The notes under the pieces were generated by a model that saw only the letters and a list, made by a program, of their open reading frames with translations, searched no databases and was not told the DNA's origin. A program made the translations under genes and the position numbers. Of a DNA stretch of 59,443 nucleotides, positions 30,244-40,964 are shown piece by piece. The stretch is from Paenibacillus sp. FSL H7-0331. GTDB taxonomy: Bacteria > Bacillota > Bacilli > Paenibacillales > NBRC-103111. The stretch's first letter is position 1; the number at the start of each line of letters is the position of its first letter. The stretch is taken from the NCBI RefSeq assembly GCF_001956045.1, contig NZ_MRTH01000045.1:1-59443 (forward strand), written 5' to 3'.

Positions 30244-33200
30244 TTAGTCAGCCGAAACGACTTCTAATTCTAAAGATTTGTTATCAGCTTCCACTTCATT
30301 CGGATTCGTGATCCGGATGTCACGGTATCTATGCATACCTGTTCCCGCAGGAATCAGCTTACCAATAATAACATTTTCCTTCAATCCGAGTAGTTTATCA
30401 ACCTTGCCCTTGATGGCAGCATCAGTCAATACACGTGTAGTTTCCTGGAAGGAAGCTGCGGACAGGAAGGAATCCGTCTCAAGCGAAGCTTTGGTAATAC
30501 CGAGCAGAACCGGTTTGGCAACCGCTGGCTCTTGTCCGGAGTACAAAGCGACCTTATTGGCTTCTTCGTATTCATGGATATCCACAAAGGAACCTGGAAG
30601 CAGCGTCGTGTCACCAGAATCAACGATACGTATTTTACGAAGCATCTGGCGAACCATAACCTCGATATGCTTATCGTTGATTTCTACACCCTGGTTCCGA
30701 TAAACACGTTGAACCTCTTGAAGAATGTAGTTTTGTACACCACGGATACCCTTGATGCGAAGCATTTCCTTAGGATCGATCGATCCTTCCGTCAACTCAT
30801 CGCCCGCCTCAACCTGTTGGTTAAGCGATACACGAATACGTGAACCATAAGGAACTGCATAAGTTTTGGATTCAGCTTCACCGAGAACTTCGATTTCACG
30901 ACGATCCTTGGCTTCACGAATCTCCTTAACTACCCCATCAATTTCCGAAATGATCGCTTGACCTTTCGGATTTCTGGCTTCAAACAACTCCTGAATACGC
31001 GGCAAACCTTGTGTAATATCATCTCCAGCAACACCACCGGTATGGAACGTACGCATGGTCAGCTGCGTTCCTGGTTCTCCGATAGATTGTGCAGCGATAA
31101 TACCTACAGCTTCACCAATCTCTACAAATTGTCCAGTTGCCAGGTTACGACCGTAGCATTTTTTGCAAACGCCATGATGGGAACGGCAGCTCAGAACGGA
31201 CCGAATCTGTAGTTTTTCAATGCCGGCTGCGATGATTGTATCCGCGATGTTCGCTTCTATCAATTCATTGCGTCCAACAATCACTTCACCGGTTTGTGGA
31301 TCACGAATCACTTCGAATGCATAGCGGCCTTCAATCCGGTCATACAGATCCTCGATAACCTCTTTACCATCCTGAATCTTGTTAACGGTAAAGCCTTTAT
31401 CCGTACCACAATCCTCATCGCGAACGATAACATCCTGTGCTACGTCTACCAGACGACGTGTCAGGTAACCGGAGTCAGCTGTACGAAGTGCTGTATCGGC
31501 CAAACCTTTACGCGCACCATGCGTTGAAATAAAGTATTCCAAAACCGTTAAGCCTTCACGGAAGTTCGACTTAATTGGTAACTCAATGATTTTACCAGAC
31601 GGGTTGGCCATCAGACCACGCATACCGCCCAGCTGTGTAATTTGTGATTTGTTACCCCGTGCCTTGGATTCCACCATCATGTTGATGGAGTTGTATTTGT
31701 CTAGGGATTTCATCAGGATATCCGTGATTTCATCCTTCGCTTTACTCCAAATCGTAATAACACGATCATAACGTTCTTCATCGGTTATCAAACCACGACG
31801 ATATTGGTTCGTTACCATATTGACTTTATCATCGGATTCTTTAAGGATGGCATCTTTTTCAAGCGGTACCGTTACATCCGCAACTGCGATTGTAATACCG
31901 GATTTCGTTGAATAAGTAAAACCAAGCTCCTTGATTTTGTCCAATATAACCGAAGTTTTGGTTGTATGGTATTTCCGGAAGCACTCAGCAATAATCAAGC
32001 CCAAATACTCTTTACCTACTGCTTTGCCCTCTGGAAGCTCCTGCATGATTTTACGTATATCAGCGCCCTTTTCAAACACGAAATATTGATCGGATGCACC
32101 ATTCAATAAATTCGATTTGGTAGGTTCATTGATATAAGGCAAATCTGGAGGGTAAATTTCATTAAAGATTACCTTACCGATCGTTGTAATCAGCATCGCT
32201 TCTTGCTGTTCCGGGGTAAAGCTTGTTTTGTTCAATGCTTTGGCTGGAATAGCAATACGCGCATGCAGTGCAGCTGCTCCACGTTGGTACAAGGATACAG
32301 CTTCATGTACAGTACGAACAATGGTTAAGGCGCCATGTGCTTCCTTATTATCGGTTGTCAGATAGAAGCTTCCCAAGATCATATCCTGTGAAGGTGTAAC
32401 TACCGGCTTACCGTCTTTTGGATTCAAGATATTACCGGCTGCCAGCATCAGCAATCGAGCTTCTGCTTGTGCTTCTGCAGACAGTGGAACGTGAACCGCC
32501 ATTTGGTCTCCGTCAAAGTCAGCATTATAAGCGGTACATACCAATGGATGCAGCTTAATTGCACGGCCTTCAACCAGAATCGGTTCAAACGCTTGAATAC
32601 CTAGTCTATGCAGTGTAGGTGCACGGTTCAACAGAACCGGATGCTCCTTAATGACTTCTTCCAATACGTCCCAAACTTCAGGACTTACGCGCTCCACTTT
32701 ACGTTTTGCACTTTTGATATTGTGGGCAAGCCCTTTATTGACTAGTTCCTTCATCACAAAAGGTTTAAACAATTCAAGTGCCATTTCCTTCGGAAGTCCG
32801 CACTGGTACATTTTCAAGCTTGGACCTACGACGATAACCGAACGACCGGAATAATCGACACGTTTACCGAGCAGATTTTGACGAAAACGTCCTTGTTTCC
32901 CTTTGAGCATGTGACTTAAGGATTTTAACGGACGGTTGCCCGGACCCGTTACTGGACGGCCGCGGCGGCCATTATCGATTAGAGCATCGACGGCTTCCTG
33001 CAGCATCCGTTTTTCATTTTGAACGATAATATCCGGTGCACCCAGATCCAACAGCCTTTTCAAGCGGTTGTTCCGGTTAATAACGCGGCGATACAAATCG
33101 TTCAAATCTGAGGTGGCGAATCTTCCTCCATCCAATTGAACCATCGGACGAAGCTCTGGTGGTATAACAGGGAGGACATCAAGAACCATCCAGCCCGGTA

Positions 33201-33864
33201 AGTTTTTTGAATTACGGAATGCTTCCATAACTTCAAGACGTTTGATCGCACGATTACGGCGCTGACCTTGTGCTGTTTTCAGCTCTTCCTTCAGCATTTC
33301 CACTTCACGTTCGATTTCAATGTCCTGCAGTAATTTCTTTACAGCTTCGGCTCCCATACCTGCCTGGAACGCATAACCGTATTTTTCACGGTAGCTGCGG
33401 TATTCCTTCTCGGACAAGAGCTGCTTTTTCTCAAGCGGTGTATCTCCGGGATCTGTAACCACATAGGATGCAAAGTAGATAATTTCCTCGAGTGAACGAG
33501 GAGACATATCAAGCGCCAAGCCCATACGGCTTGGGATTCCTTTGAAATACCAAATGTGTGAAACCGGAGCTGCGAGTTCAATGTGACCCATACGCTCACG
33601 GCGAACCTTTTGACGGGTTACTTCCACTCCGCAGCGATCGCAAACAACACCTTTATAACGTACACGTTTGTACTTACCGCAATGACATTCCCAGTCTTTA
33701 GTAGGCCCAAAAATCTTCTCGCAAAACAGACCTTCCTTTTCAGGTTTCAAGGTTCTGTAATTGATCGTTTCTGGCTTCTTCACTTCTCCGCGGGACCACG
33801 AACGGATCTTTTCTGGAGAAGCTAATCCAATTTTCATAAATTCGAAGTTGTTAACATCCATCAA
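30244..33864 (-). CDS. rpoC: RNA polymerase beta' subunit
   Basis: The 1206-residue subunit has the N-terminal zinc-binding CHCGKYKRV...CDRCG, the catalytic [12 protein letters not shown] with three Mg-binding Asp, and the bridge-helix/trigger-loop region ([16 protein letters not shown]). It carries no large lineage insertion, as expected for Firmicutes. The start is TTG at 33864, eight bases after GGAGG; an ATG in the next codon is an equal alternative. It lies 73 bases after rpoB. Confidence 0.97.
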   Translation of the reverse strand: MMDVNNFEFMKIGLASPEKIRSWSRGEVKKPETINYRTLKPEKEGLFCEKIFGPTKDWECHCGKYKRVRYKGVVCDRCGVEVTRQKVRRERMGHIELAAPVSHIWYFKGIPSRMGLALDMSPRSLEEIIYFASYVVTDPGDTPLEKKQLLSEKEYRSYREKYGYAFQAGMGAEAVKKLLQDIEIEREVEMLKEELKTAQGQRRNRAIKRLEVMEAFRNSKNLPGWMVLDVLPVIPPELRPMVQLDGGRFATSDLNDLYRRVINRNNRLKRLLDLGAPDIIVQNEKRMLQEAVDALIDNGRRGRPVTGPGNRPLKSLSHMLKGKQGRFRQNLLGKRVDYSGRSVIVVGPSLKMYQCGLPKEMALELFKPFVMKELVNKGLAHNIKSAKRKVERVSPEVWDVLEEVIKEHPVLLNRAPTLHRLGIQAFEPILVEGRAIKLHPLVCTAYNADFDGDQMAVHVPLSAEAQAEARLLMLAAGNILNPKDGKPVVTPSQDMILGSFYLTTDNKEAHGALTIVRTVHEAVSLYQRGAAALHARIAIPAKALNKTSFTPEQQEAMLITTIGKVIFNEIYPPDLPYINEPTKSNLLNGASDQYFVFEKGADIRKIMQELPEGKAVGKEYLGLIIAECFRKYHTTKTSVILDKIKELGFTYSTKSGITIAVADVTVPLEKDAILKESDDKVNMVTNQYRRGLITDEERYDRVITIWSKAKDEITDILMKSLDKYNSINMMVESKARGNKSQITQLGGMRGLMANPSGKIIELPIKSNFREGLTVLEYFISTHGARKGLADTALRTADSGYLTRRLVDVAQDVIVRDEDCGTDKGFTVNKIQDGKEVIEDLYDRIEGRYAFEVIRDPQTGEVIVGRNELIEANIADTIIAAGIEKLQIRSVLSCRSHHGVCKKCYGRNLATGQFVEIGEAVGIIAAQSIGEPGTQLTMRTFHTGGVAGDDITQGLPRIQELFEARNPKGQAIISEIDGVVKEIREAKDRREIEVLGEAESKTYAVPYGSRIRVSLNQQVEAGDELTEGSIDPKEMLRIKGIRGVQNYILQEVQRVYRNQGVEINDKHIEVMVRQMLRKIRIVDSGDTTLLPGSFVDIHEYEEANKVALYSGQEPAVAKPVLLGITKASLETDSFLSAASFQETTRVLTDAAIKGKVDKLLGLKENVIIGKLIPAGTGMHRYRDIRITNPNEVEADNKSLELEVVSAD

Positions 33865-33937
33865 GGAGCCACCCTCCTTATGTTTTATGGGAAACCTTAA
33901 GTGCAAGATAGACCTGTGAACATACGATGGAACTGGG

Positions 33938-36900
33938 TTATTCTACACCCAGTTCTGAACCTTCCAGATTGAGATTCAGCTTATCGCTGCTAACCTCATC
34001 ATCATCGTCTGTTTCCCTCATTTCGATCTCTTTTTCATCGCCAGACAAGATTTTAACATCCATGCCCAAGCTCTGCAGCTCTTTAATCAATACTTTGAAG
34101 GATTCAGGAACGCCCGGCTCTGGAACGTTCTCGCCTTTAACGATCGATTCGTACGTTTTCACACGTCCGACTACATCATCGGATTTAACTGTCAAAATTT
34201 CCTGCAACGTGTAAGCCGCTCCATAGGCCTCCAACGCCCAAACTTCCATCTCACCGAAACGTTGTCCACCGAATTGAGCTTTACCGCCCAGTGGTTGTTG
34301 GGTAACGAGTGAGTAAGGACCTGTAGAACGGGCATGGATTTTATCGTCAACCATGTGGGCAAGCTTGATCATGTACATGACACCAACCGTAACCTCACGC
34401 TCAAACGGGTCACCAGTACGGCCATCATATAGAATGGTTTTACCATTACGCTGCATACCTGCTTCAACCATCGTATCGAACACGTCATACTCACGGGCAC
34501 CGTCAAATACCGGCGTTGCTGTGTGTATTCCGAGATACTTGGCGGCCATTCCTAAATGGACTTCCAGCACCTGACCGATATTCATCCGTGAAGGAACTCC
34601 CAGAGGATTCAATACAACTTGCACAGGTGTACCATCCGGCATAAACGGCATATCTTCTTCCGGCAAAATACGCGCGATAACACCCTTGTTACCATGACGT
34701 CCAGCCATCTTATCGCCTTCGGAAATTTTCCGTTTTTGTGCGATATAGACACGTACCAGTTGATTCACGCCTGGAGGCAGCTCATCACCGTTTTCACGGG
34801 TAAACACTTTAACGTCCACAACAATACCATCCGTACCATGAGGCACTCGAAGCGACGTATCACGAACCTCACGTGCTTTCTCACCAAAAATTGCGTGTAG
34901 CAAGCGTTCTTCAGCAGTAAGCTCTGTAACACCCTTAGGCGTAACTTTACCAACCAGAATATCACCAGCACCAATTTCGGCTCCGACACGAATAATTCCG
35001 CGCTCGTCCAAGTTCTTCAGAGCATCTTCACCTACGTTAGGAATGTCACGAGTAATTTCTTCAGGTCCCAACTTCGTGTCACGGGCTTCTGATTCATATT
35101 CCTCGATATGGATAGAGGTGTAAACATCCTCTTTAACCAGCTTTTCGCTAAGCAGGATCGCATCCTCATAGTTGTAGCCTTCCCAAGTCATAAAGGCAAC
35201 GACCACGTTACGACCTAACGCCAGCTCGCCCATTTCCGTAGAAGGACCATCCGCAAGAATATCTCCGACCCGAACTTGCTCGCCTTTATGGCAAATCGGA
35301 CGTTGATTGATGCAAGTTCCTTGGTTAGAACGCATAAATTTATGCAATTTATGTTTCACCAGGTCCCCGTTAACCAGTTTGCCGTCTACCATTGCTTGGC
35401 GGCGCACCCATATTTCGTTAGCTGAAACACGTTCTACAACACCATCTATTTTGGACACAATACATACACCGGAGTCTTTAGCCGACTTATGCTCCATACC
35501 CGTACCCACCAATGGTGACTTCGGAATAAGCAAAGGTACAGCTTGACGTTGCATGTTGGATCCCATTAACGCACGGTTGGAGTCATCGTTTTCCAAAAAC
35601 GGAATTAATGCCGTAGCCACGGATACAACCTGTTTAGGGGATACATCCATGTAATCGACACGGTCTTTGGGAAGAATCAAGTTATCATCTTTGTAACGTA
35701 CGATAACCATATCGCTCTTCAAATGACCTTCTTCACTTAGCTCCGAGTTTGCTTGGGCAACAACGTAGTTATCTTCTTCATCAGCTGTCAGGTAAGCAAT
35801 CTGCTCAGTAACGATGCCGGTTTTCGGATCTACCCAACGGTATGGAGCCTCGATAAAGCCATACTCATTGATTCTCGCAAAAGAAGACAAAGAGTTGATC
35901 AAACCGATATTCGGACCTTCCGGTGTCTCAATCGGGCACATACGACCATAGTGAGAGTGATGCACGTCACGGACTTCAAAGCCCGCACGTTCCCGAGTCA
36001 AACCGCCGGGTCCGAGAGCAGACAGACGACGTTTGTGAGTCAGTTCAGCCAATGGATTCGTTTGGTCCATAAATTGCGACAACTGGGAGCTACCAAAAAA
36101 CTCTTTAATTGAAGCGATAACGGGACGAATATTGATTAACGCCTGTGGCGTGATCACATTGGCATCCTGAATGGACATCCGCTCGCGTACAACACGCTCC
36201 ATACGAGACAATCCGATACGGAACTGATTTTGCAGCAGTTCGCCAACTGAACGTAATCTACGATTACCCAGGTGATCGATATCATCTGTACTGCCAATAC
36301 CATGAAGAAGATCAATAAAGTAATTAATCGACGCAATGATATCTGCAGGCATAATATTTTTAACTGATTTATCTATTTTACCGTTGGCAATCACTTTAAC
36401 AATCTTGCCGTCTTCAATCGGTGAATACACATTAATACACTGAAGTGGAATACGTTCCATTTCAGCAATACCATTAGAGGCTGTGTATTCTTTGAAACCT
36501 ACGCTCTTTTCCAGAAAAGGTAGAACCTCATCCAGCAGTCTGCGATCCAGCAGTTGACCTGCTTCTGCGATGATTTCACCCGTTTCCGGATCAACCAAGG
36601 TTTCAGCCAATCGTTGGTTAAACAAACGGTTTTTGATATGCAGCTTTTTGTTGATTTTATAACGCCCTACATTTGCCAAATCATAGCGCTTTGGATCAAA
36701 GAAACGTGCAACCAGCAAGCTTCTTGCATTATCCAATGTAGGTGGTTCACCTGGACGCAAGCGTTCATATATTTCAATTAGCGCTTTATCCGTTGAATCT
36801 GTATTATCCTTGTCAAGCGTGTTACGAAGATATTCATCGTCGCCCAACAGCTCCAGAATTTCCGCGTCGGTACCAAAGCCCAATGCACGCAGTAAAACAG

Positions 36901-37474
36901 TAACTGGAATTTTACGGGTACGATCAATTCTTACATAAATAATATCTTTTGCGTCAGTTTCCAACTCCAACCACGCACCGCGGTTAGGAATTACAGTTGC
37001 TGTATACGTTTTTTTACCGTTCTTATCTATCTTCGTACTGAAGTAGACGCTCGGAGAACGAACTAGCTGACTGACGATAACCCTTTCAGCGCCATTGATA
37101 ATAAAGGTTCCAGTTTCCGTCATCAGAGGGAAGTCTCCCATAAACACTTCCTGCTCTTTAACTTCTCCAGTTTCTTTATTGATCAAGCGTACCTTCACAC
37201 GAAGTGGAGCTGCGTAAGTGACGTCCCGTTCCTTGGATTCATCGACCGAATACTTAGGCTCGCCTAAGTTGTAATCGATAAATTCCAGTATCAAATTTCC
37301 CGTAAAGTCTTGAATTGGGGAAATATCCTGAAACATTTCACGCAATCCCTCTTCCAAAAACCAATCGTATGATTTTTGTTGGATCTCAATAAGGTTAGGA
37401 ACCTCCAAAACCTCATGAATCCGAGCGTATGACCTGCGTTTACGTCGACCTAATTGAATAAGATGACCCGCCAA
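33938..37474 (-). CDS. rpoB: RNA polymerase beta subunit
   Basis: The 1178-residue subunit includes the rifampicin-pocket cluster [18 protein letters not shown] and [14 protein letters not shown], which look wild type, and the late [20 protein letters not shown]. The tail is acidic. The start is TTG at 37474, about eight bases after GGGGTG; the ATG six codons upstream overlaps that site. It follows an rRNA methyltransferase gene, as in B. subtilis, and has its own promoter candidates upstream. Confidence 0.97.
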   Translation of the reverse strand: MAGHLIQLGRRKRRSYARIHEVLEVPNLIEIQQKSYDWFLEEGLREMFQDISPIQDFTGNLILEFIDYNLGEPKYSVDESKERDVTYAAPLRVKVRLINKETGEVKEQEVFMGDFPLMTETGTFIINGAERVIVSQLVRSPSVYFSTKIDKNGKKTYTATVIPNRGAWLELETDAKDIIYVRIDRTRKIPVTVLLRALGFGTDAEILELLGDDEYLRNTLDKDNTDSTDKALIEIYERLRPGEPPTLDNARSLLVARFFDPKRYDLANVGRYKINKKLHIKNRLFNQRLAETLVDPETGEIIAEAGQLLDRRLLDEVLPFLEKSVGFKEYTASNGIAEMERIPLQCINVYSPIEDGKIVKVIANGKIDKSVKNIMPADIIASINYFIDLLHGIGSTDDIDHLGNRRLRSVGELLQNQFRIGLSRMERVVRERMSIQDANVITPQALINIRPVIASIKEFFGSSQLSQFMDQTNPLAELTHKRRLSALGPGGLTRERAGFEVRDVHHSHYGRMCPIETPEGPNIGLINSLSSFARINEYGFIEAPYRWVDPKTGIVTEQIAYLTADEEDNYVVAQANSELSEEGHLKSDMVIVRYKDDNLILPKDRVDYMDVSPKQVVSVATALIPFLENDDSNRALMGSNMQRQAVPLLIPKSPLVGTGMEHKSAKDSGVCIVSKIDGVVERVSANEIWVRRQAMVDGKLVNGDLVKHKLHKFMRSNQGTCINQRPICHKGEQVRVGDILADGPSTEMGELALGRNVVVAFMTWEGYNYEDAILLSEKLVKEDVYTSIHIEEYESEARDTKLGPEEITRDIPNVGEDALKNLDERGIIRVGAEIGAGDILVGKVTPKGVTELTAEERLLHAIFGEKAREVRDTSLRVPHGTDGIVVDVKVFTRENGDELPPGVNQLVRVYIAQKRKISEGDKMAGRHGNKGVIARILPEEDMPFMPDGTPVQVVLNPLGVPSRMNIGQVLEVHLGMAAKYLGIHTATPVFDGAREYDVFDTMVEAGMQRNGKTILYDGRTGDPFEREVTVGVMYMIKLAHMVDDKIHARSTGPYSLVTQQPLGGKAQFGGQRFGEMEVWALEAYGAAYTLQEILTVKSDDVVGRVKTYESIVKGENVPEPGVPESFKVLIKELQSLGMDVKILSGDEKEIEMRETDDDDEVSSDKLNLNLEGSELGVE

Positions 37475-37636
37475 GTTTGATTCACCCCTCATGTCTACTC
37501 AATAGAACAAAATAAAAGCCTCTCCTGAAGCCTTCTCGAGTAAATACTGCCCGAAGTGTCACTTCTTACAGAAGCTTTCCATGCATAAAATTCATTTAAC
37601 CGATAGTTCCCTTACCTTTTGCTATGGTGCACCTAA

Positions 37637-37666
37637 AATTTACACATTATACGTATAAAGTGTCAA
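37637..37666 (-). promoter_or_regulatory. candidate rpoB promoter with a palindrome in its spacer
   Basis: The minus strand has a perfect TTGACA (37661-37666), an 18-bp spacer and TAAATT (37637-37642). The near-perfect palindrome at 37642-37663 (plus strand ACACATTATAC then GTATAAAGTGT, one mismatched pair) fills the spacer. A TATAAT inside the palindrome is only nine bases from TTGACA, so it cannot pair with it as a -10. Confidence 0.5.
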
Positions 37667-37749
37667 TTTTATTCACCAAAGATAAAATAACGCTTGACAT
37701 TTTAGCTAACTAAAGACAAAAACCCCATCTTTAATGCTGACATTTTATT

Positions 37750-37778
37750 ATGATAACATAAAGGAAATGTCAAGTCAA
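37750..37778 (-). promoter_or_regulatory. second candidate rpoB promoter
   Basis: The minus strand reads TTGACT (37773-37778), a 17-bp spacer and TATCAT (37750-37755), 23 bases after the upstream methyltransferase stop. It would give a leader of about 270 bases. The region between this and rpoB has no convincing gene; it holds AAAATGTCA twice and short hairpins such as GAAGT/ACTTC. Confidence 0.55.
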
Positions 37779-37801
37779 TAATATTTGTGAAAAATATGCA
37801 T

Positions 37802-38398
37802 TTACTTTTGCGCTTTGATGATTCGATACCCTTTATCCTTGCCCATCTCCTGCACTTGTGCAAATAAACTTTCCAGCTTTGCATAGGCAGATGGAGCCCC
37901 CTGCTTTTTTTGAATCACAATCCAAAGGCTGCCTCCATCTCTCAGCACTTGATGCGCTTGCTCAAAAATCTGATGGACGGTTTCCTTGCCTGCCCGAATA
38001 GGCGGGTTCGTAATGACAACATCAAAGGTGCGATTAATGACAGCATCCAGCTTATCACTCTGCATAATTTCGACATTCGTCACTCGATTGCGTTCGGCAT
38101 TCATTCGCGCAAGCTCCACGGCTCTTTCATTTATATCAACCATGGTGACTGTTCCATGAATGGCCAACCCTGCTGCCGCAATCCCCATCGGACCATAGCC
38201 ACAGCCTACATCAAGAACCTCGCTGCGTTCAGAAATTTGTAAACTTTCGATCAGTACCTTAGAGCCATAATCTACGCCTTTTTTAGAAAAAACGCCTGCA
38301 TCCGTCACAAATGTATAGGTACGGCCGCGCAATGTCTCCTGGATTTGGTGGAGATCATGTGCCGCTGTCGGCTTTTGTGAATAGTAATGCTCAGACAC
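37802..38398 (-). CDS. class I SAM-dependent rRNA methyltransferase (RsmC-like, YbxB)
   Basis: The 198-residue product has the SAM-binding motif VLDVGCGYGPMGIA and the VITNPPIRAG catalytic motif (NPPxR) of RsmC-type 16S rRNA guanine-N2 methyltransferases. It corresponds in position to B. subtilis ybxB, between rplL and rpoB. The start is GTG at 38398 with GAGGTGA upstream; an earlier GTG overlaps the ribosome site. A strong terminator lies between rplL and this gene, so it may depend on readthrough. Confidence 0.88.
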   Translation of the reverse strand: MSEHYYSQKPTAAHDLHQIQETLRGRTYTFVTDAGVFSKKGVDYGSKVLIESLQISERSEVLDVGCGYGPMGIAAAGLAIHGTVTMVDINERAVELARMNAERNRVTNVEIMQSDKLDAVINRTFDVVITNPPIRAGKETVHQIFEQAHQVLRDGGSLWIVIQKKQGAPSAYAKLESLFAQVQEMGKDKGYRIIKAQK

Positions 38399-38435
38399 TA
38401 ATTTCACCTCTTCGAAATCAGTTATATAGAAATGG

Positions 38436-38468
38436 AAAACCCCTTGAAGAAAAACTTCAAGGGGTTTT
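38436..38468 (-). terminator. terminator after rplL
   Basis: A perfect stem CCCCTTGAAG/CTTCAAGGGG (38440-38449 with 38455-38464) extended by AAAA/TTTT, with a five-base loop. The T-run is short (TTTT). The symmetric A and T flanks allow action on either strand. Confidence 0.85.
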
Positions 38469-38479
38469 AAGACAAAAAA

Positions 38480-38842
38480 TTACTTAACTTCTACAGTTGC
38501 GCCAGCGCCTTCAAGTTTCGCTTTAACAGCTTCTGCTTCTTCTTTGCCCACTTTTTCTTTGATTGGTTTTGGAGCGCCGTCAACCACGTCTTTAGCTTCT
38601 TTCAAGCCAAGACCAGTGATTTCACGAACGATTTTGATAACGTTGATTTTGGAAGCGCCAGCGCCTGTCAAAATTACGTCAAATTCTGTTTGTTCAGCAA
38701 CTTCAGCTACTGCTGCGCCGCCGCCAACAGCAACTGGAGCTGCTGCAGTAACGCCGAATTCTTCCTCGATCGCTTTTACAAGATCGTTCAATTCCAAAAT
38801 AGTCATTGCTTTAATTTCTTCCAAGATTGTTTCCTTACTCAT
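38480..38842 (-). CDS. rplL: 50S ribosomal protein L7/L12 (bL12)
   Basis: The 120-residue acidic protein has an N-terminal dimerisation helix, an Ala/Val/Gly-rich hinge (about residues 33-50) and the C-terminal factor-binding domain ([29 protein letters not shown]). It forms the ribosome stalk with L10. GGAGG precedes the ATG. Confidence 0.98.
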   Translation of the reverse strand: MSKETILEEIKAMTILELNDLVKAIEEEFGVTAAAPVAVGGGAAVAEVAEQTEFDVILTGAGASKINVIKIVREITGLGLKEAKDVVDGAPKPIKEKVGKEEAEAVKAKLEGAGATVEVK

Positions 38843-38891
38843 TTGTGTATACCTCCGTTAATTGTTTTATGAAATATTTATTATTCTTAAA

Positions 38892-39389
38892 TTAAGCTTC
38901 TTGCTTTTCTGCAACAGCTTTAACTGCAAGAGCGAAGTTGCGAACAGGAGCTTGTAGAACGCTAAGCAACATGGAGAGCATACCTTCTCTGGAAGGCAGA
39001 TCCGCCAATGCTTTGATTTGATCAAAGCCAACAACTTTACCTTCAACAACGCCTGCTTTAACGCTAAGCTTGTCGTTCTTTTTAGCAAAATCCGTTAAGA
39101 TTTTTGCAGGAGAAACGATGTCATCTTTGCTGAATGCAATTGCCGTAGGACCGGTCAAAAATTCATCCAGTGCAGATAGGTCAGCACTTGCAGTTGCGCG
39201 TCTAGCCAAAGAGTTTTTCAGTACTTGAAATTCAATACCAGCCTCACGCAATTGTTTGCGAAGTTCGGTAACTTGAGATACGTTCAATCCACGGTAATCC
39301 GTTACGATTGTGCAAGAGCTGCCTTTTAATTTCTCAGCTACTACATTCACTTTCTCGGCTTTTAATTCAATTGTTTTCGTGTTTGCCAT
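38892..39389 (-). CDS. rplJ: 50S ribosomal protein L10 (uL10)
   Basis: The 165-residue stalk base protein starts [15 protein letters not shown] and has [20 protein letters not shown] and a C-terminal helix that binds L12 dimers. ATG at 39389 follows AGGAGG. Longer in-frame readings run through the hairpin repeats and are not translated. Expression is probably controlled by L10 binding to the leader at 39643-39690. Confidence 0.97.
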   Translation of the reverse strand: MANTKTIELKAEKVNVVAEKLKGSSCTIVTDYRGLNVSQVTELRKQLREAGIEFQVLKNSLARRATASADLSALDEFLTGPTAIAFSKDDIVSPAKILTDFAKKNDKLSVKAGVVEGKVVGFDQIKALADLPSREGMLSMLLSVLQAPVRNFALAVKAVAEKQEA

Positions 39390-39406
39390 TTTTGCACCTC
39401 CTAAGA

Positions 39407-39520
39407 GCATCTGTAAAGATGCTTTCTTCGTAAGCATAATCTTAACTTTCGTAAGAAAGTTATCTTCGTAAGCATCTACCCAGCATTCGTAAGAATGCTT
39501 TCTTCGTAAGCATAATCTTA
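39407..39520 (-). repeat. hairpin repeat array upstream of rplJ (3 units)
   Basis: Three exact-length 38-bp units (39407-39444, 39445-39482, 39483-39520). Arms are GCATCT/AGATGC, ACTTTC/GAAAGT and GCATTC/GAATGC, all around GTAA, each followed by three bases, an invariant CTTCGTAAGCAT and seven bases (AATCTTA in units one and three). The array ends a few bases before AGGAGG of rplJ. Confidence 0.93.
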
Positions 39521-39543
39521 AAGTTGAACTCAGCACGTAAACG

Positions 39544-39590
39544 AAGGCATCCGTAAAAGTAAAGATGCCTCCGCAGACGCTGCGAAGGCA
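39544..39590 (-). promoter_or_regulatory. two mutually exclusive hairpins in the rplJ leader
   Basis: Hairpin one pairs ATGCCTTCGCAG with CTGCGGAGGCAT (39564-39590), 12 pairs with one G-U and a three-base loop. Hairpin two pairs AGGCATC with GATGCCT (39544-39569). They share 39564-39569, so only one can form. They lie between the L10 leader core and the repeat array. Confidence 0.65.
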
Positions 39591-39642
39591 TGATGATTCA
39601 CGTTATCTTTGGTCGAACAAAGAAACCCGATTCTATATCATA

Positions 39643-39690
39643 ACACCTCGGCAGGACATTAAGCTCTAAACGAGCACCTGCTGTCTACGG
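39643..39690 (-). ncRNA. L10 leader (autoregulatory mRNA element)
   Basis: The minus strand reads CCGTAGACAGCAGGTGCTCG, then TTTAGAGCTTAATG, then TCCTGCCGAGGTGT, matching the conserved core of the Firmicute L10 leader (GTAGACAG...AGGTGC...CTTAATG...CCTGCCGAGGT). L10-L12 complexes are thought to bind here and lower rplJL expression. Confidence 0.9.
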
Positions 39691-39718
39691 TAAGTCATAT
39701 TCGATTATCAGCTAGAAT

Positions 39719-39747
39719 AGGTTATCATGACCTTCATAAAAAGTCAA
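39719..39747 (-). promoter_or_regulatory. rplJ-rplL promoter
   Basis: The minus strand has TTGACT (39742-39747), a 17-bp spacer and TAACCT (39719-39724) preceded by TGA (extended -10). It lies seven bases after the rplA stop and about 30 bases before the L10 leader core. Confidence 0.55.
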
Positions 39748-39753
39748 TCCAAC

Positions 39754-40446
39754 TTATCTATATGTTTGTGTGTTAACGCGAGCAGCAGGACCCATTGTTG
39801 AGGAAACTGCGATGTTTCTAAGATAGATACCCTTAGCAGCAGCAGGCTTCGCTCTAACCAAAGCGTCGATCAATGCGCGGAAGTTTTCAGCCAACTTCTC
39901 GTCATCAAAGGAAACTTTGCCAATTGGAGCATGGATTTGTCCGGCTTTATCCAAACGGTATTCGATTTTACCTGCTTTAATCTCCTGAACTGCTTTCGCT
40001 ACATCAAATGTAACGGTACCAGCTTTAGGGTTAGGCATCAAACCTTTACCACCCAAGATACGACCCAACTTACCCACTTCACTCATCATGTCGGGAGTTG
40101 CTACGCACACATCAAAATCAAACCAACCTTGTTGGATTTTGTTAATCATGTCTTGATCGCCTACGAAATCAGCACCAGCCGCTTCCGCTTCTCTTACTTT
40201 ATCACCTTTGGCAAATACAAGAACACGTTTAGTTTTACCAGTACCGTGAGGCAATACAACAACGCCACGAACAGCTTGGTCTTGCTTTCTTGGGTCTACA
40301 CCCAGACGAACTGCAACTTCGACAGTTTCATCAAATTTGGCAGTTGCCGCTTTTTTAACAAGCTCAATTGCTTCTTTAGCTTCATACAAAGCTTCTGCAT
40401 CAAACAGTTTAACTGCTTCTGCATATTTTTTACTAACTTTAGCCAT
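39754..40446 (-). CDS. rplA: 50S ribosomal protein L1 (uL1)
   Basis: The 230-residue protein contains the L1 RNA-binding region ([15 protein letters not shown]) and [10 protein letters not shown]1 forms the mobile stalk at the E site and, in many bacteria, represses its own operon. GGAGG precedes the ATG. Confidence 0.98.
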   Translation of the reverse strand: MAKVSKKYAEAVKLFDAEALYEAKEAIELVKKAATAKFDETVEVAVRLGVDPRKQDQAVRGVVVLPHGTGKTKRVLVFAKGDKVREAEAAGADFVGDQDMINKIQQGWFDFDVCVATPDMMSEVGKLGRILGGKGLMPNPKAGTVTFDVAKAVQEIKAGKIEYRLDKAGQIHAPIGKVSFDDEKLAENFRALIDALVRAKPAAAKGIYLRNIAVSSTMGPAARVNTQTYR

Positions 40447-40499
40447 TTGGTTATCCTCCTATGTGGTATTAGCGGAATTTCCTCCCACTGTGCATGGAA

Positions 40500-40925
40500 C
40501 TAGTCTTTGATAACTACGCCCATGCTACGTGCAGTACCTTCAACCATACGCATTGCAGCTTCAACAGATGCAGCGTTAAGGTCAGGCATTTTTTGTTCTG
40601 CAATTTCACGAATTGTCGCACTTGTTACAGTTGCAACTTTCTTCTTGTTCGGTTCACCGGAGCCTTTAGGAATTCCAGCAGCAACGCGCAGCAATACAGC
40701 AGCCGGTGGCGTTTTGCAGATGAATGTAAAGGAACGATCCTCGAAAACTGTGATTTCAACAGGAATAATCAAACCCGCTTGATCGGCAGTACGAGCGTTA
40801 AACTCCTTACAAAAAGCCATGATGTTAACACCTGCTTGACCCAGAGCCGGACCGATTGGTGGAGCCGGATTCGCTTTAGCGGCACTAACTTGCAATTTAA
40901 CAATTTTAATAACCTTTTTTGCCAT
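40500..40925 (-). CDS. rplK: 50S ribosomal protein L11 (uL11)
   Basis: The 141-residue protein has the Pro-rich N-domain ([20 protein letters not shown]) targeted by thiopeptides and needed for RelA activation, and the rRNA-binding C-domain ending [16 protein letters not shown] precedes the ATG. Confidence 0.98.
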   Translation of the reverse strand: MAKKVIKIVKLQVSAAKANPAPPIGPALGQAGVNIMAFCKEFNARTADQAGLIIPVEITVFEDRSFTFICKTPPAAVLLRVAAGIPKGSGEPNKKKVATVTSATIREIAEQKMPDLNAASVEAAMRMVEGTARSMGVVIKD

Positions 40926-40964
40926 TGTGTTACACCTCCTTGCGCTAGTATACGATATTACCCT

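Noticed and set aside
39407..39520. CRISPR array
   Set aside because: Repeats are contiguous with no unique spacers, arms vary in a complementary way, and no cas genes are present.
39390..39536. N-terminal extension of L10 encoded by the repeats
   Set aside because: The family start MANTKT follows AGGAGG at 39389; the upstream frame is only chance openness through the repeats.
39931..40503. Plus-strand open frame antisense to rplA
   Set aside because: Same shadow effect, with an improbable Phe/Asn/Cys-rich composition.
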